From positions 1 to 61,212 of the IMG/VR virus record IMGVR_UViG_3300030060_003743: a DNA stretch of 61,212 nt; one strand, written 5' to 3'. Of the stretch, positions 51,486-57,454 are shown one piece after another (the stretch's first letter is position 1; each line of letters starts with the position of its first letter). Made by a program: the position numbers and the translations under genes. This stretch comes from a virus. The notes beneath the pieces were generated by a model. The model saw nothing but the letters and a program-made list of their open reading frames with translations, had not been told where the DNA came from and did not search any database.

Positions 51486-51836
51486 TTATTGTTCACATTC
51501 ACATGAAATTCTTGAATGTATATCGTCGTAAGCTGATGATAAATTATAGTACCCTTTACCCTCACACATTTTACATTCTATTATTTCTTTTTTTGTTTCA
51601 ATAGTAGCCATGTCATTAGGTTTGCGATAGCAGTAACCATAATTAATAGCTCTTAAAATATAATATTTACCTTTTGGTAAAACCTTTACGACATCATCAA
51701 AATCAGATTCGTTAGCGCCTATGCTTAAAGCTATTGAATCTAACTTTTCAGCATCTACTAGTACTAAATCACCCGATACGGCTTCGTCATGTTCCCCAAA
51801 ATTGTCTATAAATGTTTCGTGTTCTTTATCCATCAT
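51486..51836 (-). CDS. Zinc-ribbon-containing hypothetical protein, 116 aa
   Basis: An acidic N-terminal half precedes a C-terminal zinc-binding cluster: CKMCEGKGYY (near residue 89) paired with CECEQ at the very end, as in half of a DnaJ-type zinc finger. Suggests protein or RNA binding. Another DnaJ-like zinc ribbon protein is at 54967-55182. Confidence 0.62.
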   Translation of the reverse strand: MMDKEHETFIDNFGEHDEAVSGDLVLVDAEKLDSIALSIGANESDFDDVVKVLPKGKYYILRAINYGYCYRKPNDMATIETKKEIIECKMCEGKGYYNLSSAYDDIHSRISCECEQ

Positions 51837-51842
51837 TCCCCC

Positions 51843-52634
51843 CTATGCTATGCAGAATCCACCAGACATTTTACAAAACTGAATAAAATCTTGAACGTTT
51901 TCCACATCAAAATTAAAATCAGCTTGTGGCTGGTATTGGTCAAGTAAAGAAAACAACTTTTTCTTATCTTCACTTTTAAGTTTATCTTCAAATTGTTCAA
52001 ACGTTATTCTAATACCTAACGAATTATCAGCAATTTTATATTCTTGATTCATTTCATACTTACGAAATAGCTTTTCAATTTCAGGCATCACCTCTTGATG
52101 ATTATATTCTTTTGCTTTTTTAGTCATCTTTGCCCATTTTATTGCCTCTTTTTCAGTATGACCATGTTTAATTAGTGCTTCTAAAGAACTGGATATTCTT
52201 AAAACAACATCCTCTTTGACTTCATAAAAATCATTAGAATGCCAAGCATCTCTGTCTTCTTCTTTAATCTCTCCTGTGAATTTTCCTATGTACTCGGCTA
52301 GGGGATGCCAATACCAAACATTATTATAGAAATGAAAACCTTCGTTTTCATTTATAACTTTAGACATCATTTTTTTAATATCGTGTTGTGTTTGTTCAGG
52401 CAAACCACTAAGTTTTTTTACTATATTATCAAGTTCTTTTTTCATGTCTTCATCTTTTAAAGGTGTTCCATGAAATAGCTCTACGAGTGAAATTTGGCGA
52501 CCAGTTTTATTGTATGCAGTAAAAGCATTAAAGTTTATGTCGTGGTTTTCGCATTTGTCTAAAAAAGGTTTCCAAACTTTTCCTAAATGTTCCTGTGAAT
52601 AAGCAGGACTAATTCCAAATAAATCAAAACCCAT
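51843..52634 (-). CDS. MGFDLFG-type conserved hypothetical protein, 263 aa
   Basis: The opening MGFDLFGISPAY, the NNVWYWHPLAEYI segment and the HSNDFYEVK segment recall a phage/bacterial family with MGFDLYG starts and unknown function. The gene has the conserved leader ATTAATCAACATTGGGAG and a TTGTAT-N16-TATTAT promoter. Repeat units A7 and A8 are upstream. Probably an early gene. Confidence 0.65.
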   Translation of the reverse strand: MGFDLFGISPAYSQEHLGKVWKPFLDKCENHDINFNAFTAYNKTGRQISLVELFHGTPLKDEDMKKELDNIVKKLSGLPEQTQHDIKKMMSKVINENEGFHFYNNVWYWHPLAEYIGKFTGEIKEEDRDAWHSNDFYEVKEDVVLRISSSLEALIKHGHTEKEAIKWAKMTKKAKEYNHQEVMPEIEKLFRKYEMNQEYKIADNSLGIRITFEQFEDKLKSEDKKKLFSLLDQYQPQADFNFDVENVQDFIQFCKMSGGFCIA

Positions 52635-52668
52635 AATTATCTCCCAATGTTGATTAATGTGTACCCTT

Positions 52669-52696
52669 ATAATAGCAAATATTCAAGCATATACAA
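52669..52696 (-). promoter_or_regulatory. Promoter for the 51222-52634 operon
   Basis: TTGTAT (52691-52696), 16 bases and TATTAT (52669-52674) on the minus strand, about 35 bases before the ATG at 52634. The intervening leader carries ATTAATCAACATTGGG. It is divergent to the plus-strand promoter at 52889-52917. Confidence 0.55.
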
Positions 52697-52732
52697 GAAA
52701 TTAATACTTTTTTAAAACGCTTGACTTTCAAG

Positions 52733-52805
52733 TTTCCCGAGCGCGGGACCTGGTTTTTTCCAATAATCTAGTAATTTAAAAAAAGACGTAATTAATGTCG
52801 GGAAA
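52733..52805 (-). repeat. Repeat family A, unit A7
   Basis: TTTCCCGAGCGCGGGACCTG left arm, ACGT (52786-52789), N8 (AATTAATG) and TCGGGAAA (52798-52805). It shares 47 identical bases with unit A8. Confidence 0.88.
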
Positions 52806-52818
52806 TCTCACCACTGAG

Positions 52819-52880
52819 TCCCGGATCCGGGCTATCAATAATCTAGTAATTTAAAAAAAGACGTAATTAATGTCGGGAAA
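52819..52880 (-). repeat. Repeat family A, unit A8
   Basis: TCCCGGATCCGGGC left arm, ACGT (52861-52864), N8 and TCGGGAAA (52873-52880). The right 47 bases (52836-52882) are identical to A7 (52761-52807), so these are a recent tandem duplication, while the left arms differ. Confidence 0.88.
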
Positions 52881-52888
52881 TCCCACAG

Positions 52889-52917
52889 TTGACATACCCT
52901 ATTTAATCCTATGTAAT
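52889..52917 (+). promoter_or_regulatory. Strong sigma70-like promoter with apparently leaderless start
   Basis: TTGACA (52889-52894), 17-base spacer and TGTAAT (52912-52917). The expected transcription start is about 52924, one base before the ATG at 52925; no ribosome-binding site is present. It lies directly after repeat unit A8. Confidence 0.7.
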
Positions 52918-52924
52918 TATATTT

Positions 52925-53236
52925 ATGGAACAAAAAATAGACAAGTTTGGTAATTTAACCATACCTCTTTTTGACATAATTGATCAAAAAGACGCTGATA
53001 AATTTTATTATTTTTACATGGGCTTAGATAGGTCAATAAAAAAAGTAATAGAAAACGCTTTTTATCAGGCGTACACAAAAAATCTTTTAGATAGAAAAGA
53101 ACCCCATATCTTACATCGTGAGGAAAACGGCATCACATATATTGAGGTTGATCCTAGTGACATAATAAGAAATATAGAGATTATCAAAAAAATTATAGCC
53201 ACTAATGAAGTCGTACAAGAAGATGAAAACGAGTAA
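52925..53236 (+). CDS. Rightward small hypothetical protein, 103 aa
   Basis: A helical charged protein (IDKFGNLTIPLFDIIDQKDA; DPSDIIRNIEIIKKIIATNE) with no recognised domain. It is the second of three rightward genes, and appears to start at or next to the 5' end of its message. The orientation and strong promoter suggest early expression. It overlaps the next gene by 32 bases. Confidence 0.65.
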   Translation: MEQKIDKFGNLTIPLFDIIDQKDADKFYYFYMGLDRSIKKVIENAFYQAYTKNLLDRKEPHILHREENGITYIEVDPSDIIRNIEIIKKIIATNEVVQEDENE

Positions 53237-53474
53237 ACATCCTCTGTATATAGTTGTGTGGAAAGACCACACGTCTAACTCTTCCTGGCAAACTGAAGAA
53301 GAAATAAAAAAAGAAAAATATATATTAGCTTATAGTATAGGCTATTTACTTCATCAAGATAAAGAATGTGTTAAATTATGTAATACTTATACCTCTGACG
53401 AAGGGTACGGAGGTTTAGATCTTATTTTAAAATCTTGTATTGTTGAGATGTACGAAATAGAGATAATAGACTAG
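53205..53474 (+). CDS. Rightward small hypothetical protein, 89 aa
   Basis: Contains HPLYIVVWKDHTSNSSWQTEEE near the start and YTSDEGYGGLDLILKS near the end. The first part resembles small cytosolic phage proteins with VVWxDH; no function known. The ATG lies in the end of the preceding gene, and the stop overlaps the convergent small terminase stop by a few bases (53471-53474). If the start is instead the ATG at 53223, the product is six residues shorter. Confidence 0.62.
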   Translation: MKSYKKMKTSKHPLYIVVWKDHTSNSSWQTEEEIKKEKYILAYSIGYLLHQDKECVKLCNTYTSDEGYGGLDLILKSCIVEMYEIEIID

Positions 53475-53971
53475 TCTTTAACCTCACCTTGAATTATGAT
53501 TGTGTTAGCTCCAACTTTATCTTCAAGCTCTTTTAGTCTAGTTTCGAGCTGATCTCTAGACATTCCCTCTAAAGTGCTATGTGTTATTTCTTTCTTATCA
53601 ACATATTGACCGGCTAACTGACCAGACCTGAACTCTGCATTTATTGCTGCAGTATACTGACCCTTTTGCTCACTCCCATCTCTCAACCTTTCTAAAGTTT
53701 TATATCTTCTAAGTTTGTCTTTTTCATATTTGGCTTGTTCTTCACTCAACCTTATCTCTAAATACCTACACACATGCGGATTTGCCTCAGGACTAGTCAA
53801 CTTACTGGCCAAAGCCATAGCAGAATTATCACTCTTTGAACTGTAACCAGCTTTAATTAAGGCGTCTTTTTTAGATATAGTTCCCCAGTTTTCAACCAAA
53901 ATATCTACAAAAGCTTTTTGTTTTTCTGTCAAATCTTGAGAAGATCTGACTGTTTTTGGTTTTTGTGGCAT
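53471..53971 (-). CDS. Terminase small subunit, 166 aa
   Basis: A DNA-binding packaging subunit. Residues 12-70 form a helix-turn-helix domain: LTEKQKAFVDILVENWGTIS, KDALIKAGYSSKS, then SKLTSPEANPHVCRYLEIRL, the usual Terminase_2 layout. A coiled coil with SEEQAKYEKDKLRRYKTL follows. It should recognise the packaging site. The non-coding stretch with tandem TTTTCCTA words directly upstream is a candidate. Separated from the large subunit by about 5 kb, which is unusual. Confidence 0.87.
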   Translation of the reverse strand: MPQKPKTVRSSQDLTEKQKAFVDILVENWGTISKKDALIKAGYSSKSDNSAMALASKLTSPEANPHVCRYLEIRLSEEQAKYEKDKLRRYKTLERLRDGSEQKGQYTAAINAEFRSGQLAGQYVDKKEITHSTLEGMSRDQLETRLKELEDKVGANTIIIQGEVKD

Positions 53972-53988
53972 AACATTCTCCTGTAATT

Positions 53989-53994
53989 ATTATA
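53989..53994 (-). promoter_or_regulatory. -10 box of the small terminase gene
   Basis: TATAAT at 53989-53994 on the minus strand, with a CAGGAGAATGTT ribosome-binding region before the ATG at 53971. No good -35 was found, so an activator or phage factor may be needed. Confidence 0.45.
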
Positions 53995-54049
53995 ATGTAA
54001 TTACTTACAAATTAAAAATATAAAAAAAAATCGCAAGTTCCAGTCCTCT

Positions 54050-54149
54050 TTTTCCTATTTTATAGGAAGTTTTCCTAGTTTTTTCCTAGTTTTTTCCTAG
54101 TTTAAATTCAACATAAGCCTATTGGTATGCTATTTTTCCTATTTTCCTA
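54050..54149 (-). repeat. Six TTTTCCTA words (iteron-like), three at 11-base period
   Basis: Words begin at 54050, 54070, 54081, 54092, 54134 and 54142. Three have an 11-base period (54070-54099), about one turn of the helix, as is common for multimeric protein-binding sites. On the minus strand the word reads TAGGAAAA. Confidence 0.8.
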
Positions 54150-54248
54150 AAATATTTGTTAATTTTATACTTTTTTTTAAAAAAAAGTTCTAAGCAACTG
54201 CATTATAGAAATTGACTATGATTAATATAATGTTATCATAGTGTCACT

Positions 54249-54291
54249 GAGTACGTGATTCTCTTCCCCCAATGTTGATACTCGCGTACTC
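54249..54291. other. Inverted repeat around an orphan leader motif
   Basis: GAGTACGTGA (54249-54258) and TCGCGTACTC (54282-54291) are complementary except for one pair, with a 23-base loop holding TATCAACATTGGGGG, the leader motif found before genes 48925, 49637 and 52634. No gene follows it, so it may be a small RNA or operator. Confidence 0.55.
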
Positions 54292-54293
54292 TC

Positions 54294-54767
54294 TCAAATT
54301 ATCTTTGATATAAAAATAGTGGTCACAAAGTAATTCGGAGTAATTAATATTTCATCTCTTAACTTTTTAGTTTTTCTTCTTAGCCTTTGTTTTTCTTTTA
54401 AATTATCTAAACAATTGATTTTTTTGTACATTTTGTTATAGGTGTGCCACATTAACTGTCTTTTGGTAAACCTAACAACCCTGCTGGCAACTGCTTTTTT
54501 GTAAGAACTGATAACTGATTGTGCGTCAATGTCCGCACAGGTGCACACCTCTTGAAATTTAGATCCATTGTCTAATATCCAATTATGTGCCTCTAATTTT
54601 ATTAAAGAATTTTTTCTATCAGAATTAGTGATTAAAGTATCTTCAACCGCTGTTGTTAAAACAGACCTCCAAAGTTTTTTTTCACAACTTACACCGTCGT
54701 CTATTAACACATCTCTAGACATTTTAAAGCCCAGTGTTTGCAAAACTTCTGCTGATAAATTACTCAT
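54294..54767 (-). CDS. Conserved small phage protein, 157 aa
   Basis: Start at ATG 54767; TTG 54773 is in frame but less likely. KKLWRSVLTTAVEDTL followed by AHNWILDNGSKFQEVCTCADIDA is a widespread phage pattern (W-R-x-V, A-x-x-W, F-x-x-V-C) that I know only as an unnamed family with a helix-turn-helix appearance. Basic C-terminus with KEKQRLRRKTKKLRDE. Possibly a transcription regulator. Confidence 0.65.
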   Translation of the reverse strand: MSNLSAEVLQTLGFKMSRDVLIDDGVSCEKKLWRSVLTTAVEDTLITNSDRKNSLIKLEAHNWILDNGSKFQEVCTCADIDAQSVISSYKKAVASRVVRFTKRQLMWHTYNKMYKKINCLDNLKEKQRLRRKTKKLRDEILITPNYFVTTIFISKII

Positions 54768-54769
54768 AA

Positions 54770-54988
54770 TCAATGCCCGTAGGTTTTGATTAATGTAGAT
54801 AACATTTTTTCACAAACAAGTAAAGTTTGAGTGTTGTGACCTTTTTTAATAATTAAATATTCGTTATACAAGGCCTCCATGAGATGGTTTTTTGCCTCAT
54901 AATCCATGTCGGAGAGGTCAACGTCTTTGAACTGTTCCAAAGACATTTCTATGATATTTTCCCAGTCTATGTTTTTCTTTGACGACAT
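54770..54988 (-). CDS. Small acidic hypothetical protein, 72 aa
   Basis: Helical (MSSKKNIDWENIIEMSLEQF start), no motif. It overlaps the zinc ribbon gene by 22 bases and is followed one codon later by the 157-residue gene, so coexpression is clear. Confidence 0.58.
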   Translation of the reverse strand: MSSKKNIDWENIIEMSLEQFKDVDLSDMDYEAKNHLMEALYNEYLIIKKGHNTQTLLVCEKMLSTLIKTYGH

Positions 54989-55182
54989 GAGTCATTTATA
55001 TCATCTTCTTCAACAATATCCAATAACTCATAGCCAGTGTGCCCAGTTCCATCGCATTTTGGACACAACATAGTACCTTCTCTAATCTCCACCACATTAC
55101 TTGGCAGTGGCGAATGATCCGTGTTGCGTGTACCATTTCCCGAGCAAGCCTCACATATTACATATTTTTTTACAATCGCCAT
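54967..55182 (-). CDS. DnaJ-type zinc ribbon protein, 71 aa
   Basis: Two CxxCxGxG motifs, CEACSGNG (residues 9-16) and CPKCDGTG (residues 38-45), form the half of a DnaJ zinc finger. No J domain. A stand-alone zinc ribbon of this kind could bind unfolded host or phage proteins, or nucleic acid. The C-terminus is acidic. Confidence 0.72.
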   Translation of the reverse strand: MAIVKKYVICEACSGNGTRNTDHSPLPSNVVEIREGTMLCPKCDGTGHTGYELLDIVEEDDINDSCRQRKT

Positions 55183-55190
55183 TTTTTCTC

Positions 55191-55400
55191 CTATAAAACT
55201 TTTTCATTAAGATTGTCCAACAAACTCTTCTTAAAAGCTTCCTGGTCAACACCCTCACTGATAGATAGTTTCTCTACCTCTTCATCTAGCATTTTAGTAA
55301 TTTGTGCGGCTGGCCCACGATAATTGTGTTTACTTACCGCTTTCAATAACTTATGATCTTCAACCTTAACAGCTACACTTTTCCACTTAGTTGCATCCAT
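55191..55400 (-). CDS. Small hypothetical protein, 69 aa
   Basis: The sequence has a short strand (WKSVAVKVEDHKLLKAV) followed by two helices, reminiscent of ribbon-helix-helix regulators with RGPAAQITKMLDEEVEKL. The similarity is weak. Located between the zinc ribbon and PAPS-reductase-like genes in one operon. Confidence 0.5.
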   Translation of the reverse strand: MDATKWKSVAVKVEDHKLLKAVSKHNYRGPAAQITKMLDEEVEKLSISEGVDQEAFKKSLLDNLNEKVL

Positions 55401-55419
55401 TTAATAAATCTCCGTAAAA

Positions 55420-56265
55420 TTAATCATGACAAAAACAAGTTTCTTGGTTTGGTTCGTCATCGTCAAATAGTTCGCCTTGGTTTCTTGTATTATCTAACAA
55501 AGTTTGGTAGTTAGCACGATCTTTTCTAAAAAAATGCACCATGTTATCACTACCTATTTTCTTGCCTTCTTGTTCGATCCACCAATCTGCAAGCTCTGGT
55601 TTTATCTTCATCATATTTTGAATTGTTTTAGCTCCTTTTAAGAAACATAAATCACAATTACCATATGGTGTTTTACCGCCGTTGTTGATTAGTCGTAAAT
55701 CAAAATCATTATTTGTCCAAAAATTAAAAACGTCTTTGACCGTAGCTTGTGCTTCATACAATGGTGCCTCGGTATCCCAACGTTCTTTTGCGTTAGCTCT
55801 CTCTAACCTGGCCACTCGGTGTGGCTCATCATATCTTAACCCAATATAATTGTTCCAATGTTCAAAGCCCAACTCTTGCATTAAAAATGCTTTCATGGGT
55901 TTTATTTTTAAATAACTCGTACAGTACCGTGTCACGGGGTTCGGTAAAAATTGTTTACTATCAATGAGTTGTCCATAAGGTTCCCCGTTTCTCGATGCAG
56001 TTTCATACGTAACCACACGATACTTATGTTCTTGCTCCAGGTCACATTCAATCCAGTAAATTGGTACGTTCCAACGCGTTGAACATTCGTTTACAAAATC
56101 TAAAGTTTCTGGCATCTCTTTGCCAGTGTTAGAGAACACGACCGGTAAATCGTCTGGCAACTTACCATCATACTCGTCTAAAATTTTACGTAACATGTAA
56201 CCGCTTGTCCTACCTCCTGAAAAACTAATACAACCAGGTGTCTCTACCCTATATGGACTTTTCAT
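55420..56265 (-). CDS. PAPS-reductase/PP-loop family protein, 281 aa
   Basis: The start is ATG at 56265 with GGGAGATCAA upstream. The N-terminal PP-loop is SFSGGRTSGYML (near residues 13-24), and the downstream YCTSYLKIKPM with Cys and GNCDLCFLKG are typical of phosphoadenosine phosphosulfate reductase-like proteins of phages. Cysteines near residues 211, 214 and a terminal CFCHD suggest metal or thiol chemistry. Known relatives act in sulfate activation, tRNA thiolation or DndC-type DNA modification; the substrate here cannot be told. Confidence 0.8.
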   Translation of the reverse strand: MKSPYRVETPGCISFSGGRTSGYMLRKILDEYDGKLPDDLPVVFSNTGKEMPETLDFVNECSTRWNVPIYWIECDLEQEHKYRVVTYETASRNGEPYGQLIDSKQFLPNPVTRYCTSYLKIKPMKAFLMQELGFEHWNNYIGLRYDEPHRVARLERANAKERWDTEAPLYEAQATVKDVFNFWTNNDFDLRLINNGGKTPYGNCDLCFLKGAKTIQNMMKIKPELADWWIEQEGKKIGSDNMVHFFRKDRANYQTLLDNTRNQGELFDDDEPNQETCFCHD

Positions 56266-56620
56266 TTGATCTCCCTTGCAAGTTGCAAATGACTCTCGTA
56301 ATGCCGTCATCGTCTGTCACATATTCTACCAAATCATGCAGCTTATAGTTAGTGTTATATGCCGGTTCATTATTAACCAAACCGATACCTTTTTTTCGGT
56401 CGCCTTTTATTATTTTAACCCACATTTTTTCTAAAACTTTTTGACCATTACGAACCGTAACAGAGTCATCAATAGGAAAATAACAATAGATAAAATCTTT
56501 AGGTACATCAGGGTTATTTTTTACCGTCAAATACATTTCAACACCGTGCTCTTCACAGGTGTATACAATATTATCTTCCGCCTCTTCTAAAAGTTTTTTT
56601 AATTTTCCTTCTTTTACCAT
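56249..56620 (-). CDS. Hypothetical protein, 123 aa
   Basis: Start at ATG 56620 with a GGGGG stretch upstream; ATG 56635 is also in frame. Mixed alpha/beta (EEHGVEMYLTVKNNPD; YCYFPIDDSVTVRNG). No motif found. It overlaps the PAPS-reductase-like start by 17 bases. Confidence 0.58.
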   Translation of the reverse strand: MVKEGKLKKLLEEAEDNIVYTCEEHGVEMYLTVKNNPDVPKDFIYCYFPIDDSVTVRNGQKVLEKMWVKIIKGDRKKGIGLVNNEPAYNTNYKLHDLVEYVTDDDGITRVICNLQGRSNEKSI

Positions 56621-56718
56621 TATAAAAACCCCCATACAATTGTTGCTAGTATAACTAAAAATATTGCTTTTGGAAAAAACAATAAAAGTGCTAACAGTAT
56701 TAATAATTCTTTAATCAA
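56620..56718 (-). CDS. Tiny hydrophobic membrane peptide, 32 aa, TTG start
   Basis: TTG at 56718 to TAA at 56620 encodes an almost entirely apolar peptide (IKELLILLALLLFFPKAIF start). Its ends overlap neighbours (TAATG at the 3' end), as real genes here do. It would span the membrane once. TTG start and lack of relatives lower confidence. Confidence 0.42.
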   Translation of the reverse strand: MIKELLILLALLLFFPKAIFLVILATIVWGFL

Positions 56719-57010
56719 AAGGTATGTCTTGATAGTCTTCTGGTTCTCTACAGCGTTTTTCACTTTTGGCCAGTACATGACAAGTTTCTAAGTTAAGAAC
56801 CGGAGTGTAGACACACATGTCTTTAAAAGATTCTCCTTCGGCTTTACCAATTTTAGTGAGAGTTAAAGTGCCTAAAGAAATATTCTTTAGCTTATCGTAA
56901 TTAACATCTAACTTGTCAGGATCCCACTCCATTTTAGCCAGACGTTTATCTATCTCTTCGACCATAGCTCTAAAATATTTTGACTGGCTTTTAAATTTAT
57001 ATGATTGCAT
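56711..57010 (-). CDS. Hypothetical protein, 99 aa
   Basis: Helical N-terminus (MQSYKFKSQSKYFRAMVEEI) then a small beta region with CVYTPVLNLETC and CREPEDYQ, four cysteines in total. No family was recognised. Part of the same dense operon. Confidence 0.56.
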   Translation of the reverse strand: MQSYKFKSQSKYFRAMVEEIDKRLAKMEWDPDKLDVNYDKLKNISLGTLTLTKIGKAEGESFKDMCVYTPVLNLETCHVLAKSEKRCREPEDYQDIPFD

Positions 57011-57224
57011 CTTTGCTCCTAGTGTTGACCAAATCTTCTATATCCATACCTTTTTCTTTGTTTGTTTCAAAACGTACAAAATCAGATTGGTTTTTATTCA
57101 ACTCTTCATGTTTGTGCATGTAAGTAATTAACCACTCTAATGCCATTTCTAGATGAAGGTTTGGCTCGTCACCCGTTCTAGCAGATCTTTTTTTTCCAAT
57201 CCAGTAAGACCAAGATAATTTCAT
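56997..57224 (-). CDS. Hypothetical protein, 75 aa
   Basis: Start is ATG at 57224, one base overlapping the previous stop. Charged and helical with LSWSYWIGKKRSARTGDEP at the start and LHLEMALEWLITYMHKHEEL in the middle. Function unknown; small early-type gene. Confidence 0.55.
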   Translation of the reverse strand: MKLSWSYWIGKKRSARTGDEPNLHLEMALEWLITYMHKHEELNKNQSDFVRFETNKEKGMDIEDLVNTRSKDAII

Positions 57225-57454
57225 CACTTATCCTCCTCTCCTTCTAAAGATATGTCGCTTTTTACATAAACCCTAGACCACCACCAATTACTTGGTTGAT
57301 CGTCATGTTCTACCACGTATATTCTCTCAGGGCAATCGTCTATCCAGGTTTGAAAAGCTTCTCTTCTATTCTCACGTTCTTCTAGCTCTTGTTGTTCCTG
57401 TTCCTCTTGTTGTTCCTGTTCCTCTAGTTGTATCTGATATTCTGCTTCTGTCAT
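57224..57454 (-). CDS. Glutamate/glutamine-rich hypothetical protein, 76 aa
   Basis: Residues 5-30 are a low-complexity EQQEEQEQQELEE run encoded by tandem TTGTTCCTGT-type repeats, then a folded part with W-rich DCPERIYVVEHDDQPSNWWW. Overlaps the HNH-like gene by 4 bases. No known domain. Confidence 0.55.
   Translation of the reverse strand: MTEAEYQIQLEEQEQQEEQEQQELEERENRREAFQTWIDDCPERIYVVEHDDQPSNWWWSRVYVKSDISLEGEEDK

Larger units (their letters stand above)
54001..54293. other. AT-rich non-coding region with TTTTCCTA repeats
   Basis: No gene is seen in 290 bases. It holds six TTTTCCTA words (54050-54149), an inverted TTCCTA-TTTTA-TAGGAA (54052-54068), an A/T-rich tract near 54150-54187 and the inverted repeat 54249-54291. 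Repeated words, AT richness and closeness to the small terminase fit an origin or packaging signal. Confidence 0.7.

Noticed and set aside
48340-52880. Family A units as intrinsic terminators
   Set aside because: T runs exist on the minus strand after ACGT, but no stable stem lies directly in front of them, and classic terminators occur separately in the same region.
48340-52880. Family A units as a CRISPR array
   Set aside because: Spacing between copies is irregular, the repeats are not uniform in length and there are no cas genes.
55137-55145. TTTCCCGA word inside the zinc ribbon gene
   Set aside because: It lacks the ACGT-N8 half and is explained by the protein-coding sequence.
56249-56310. 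Upstream start at 56310 for the PAPS-reductase-like gene
   Set aside because: It would overlap the previous gene by 62 bases without a ribosome-binding site; the ATG at 56265 has GGGAG at the right distance.
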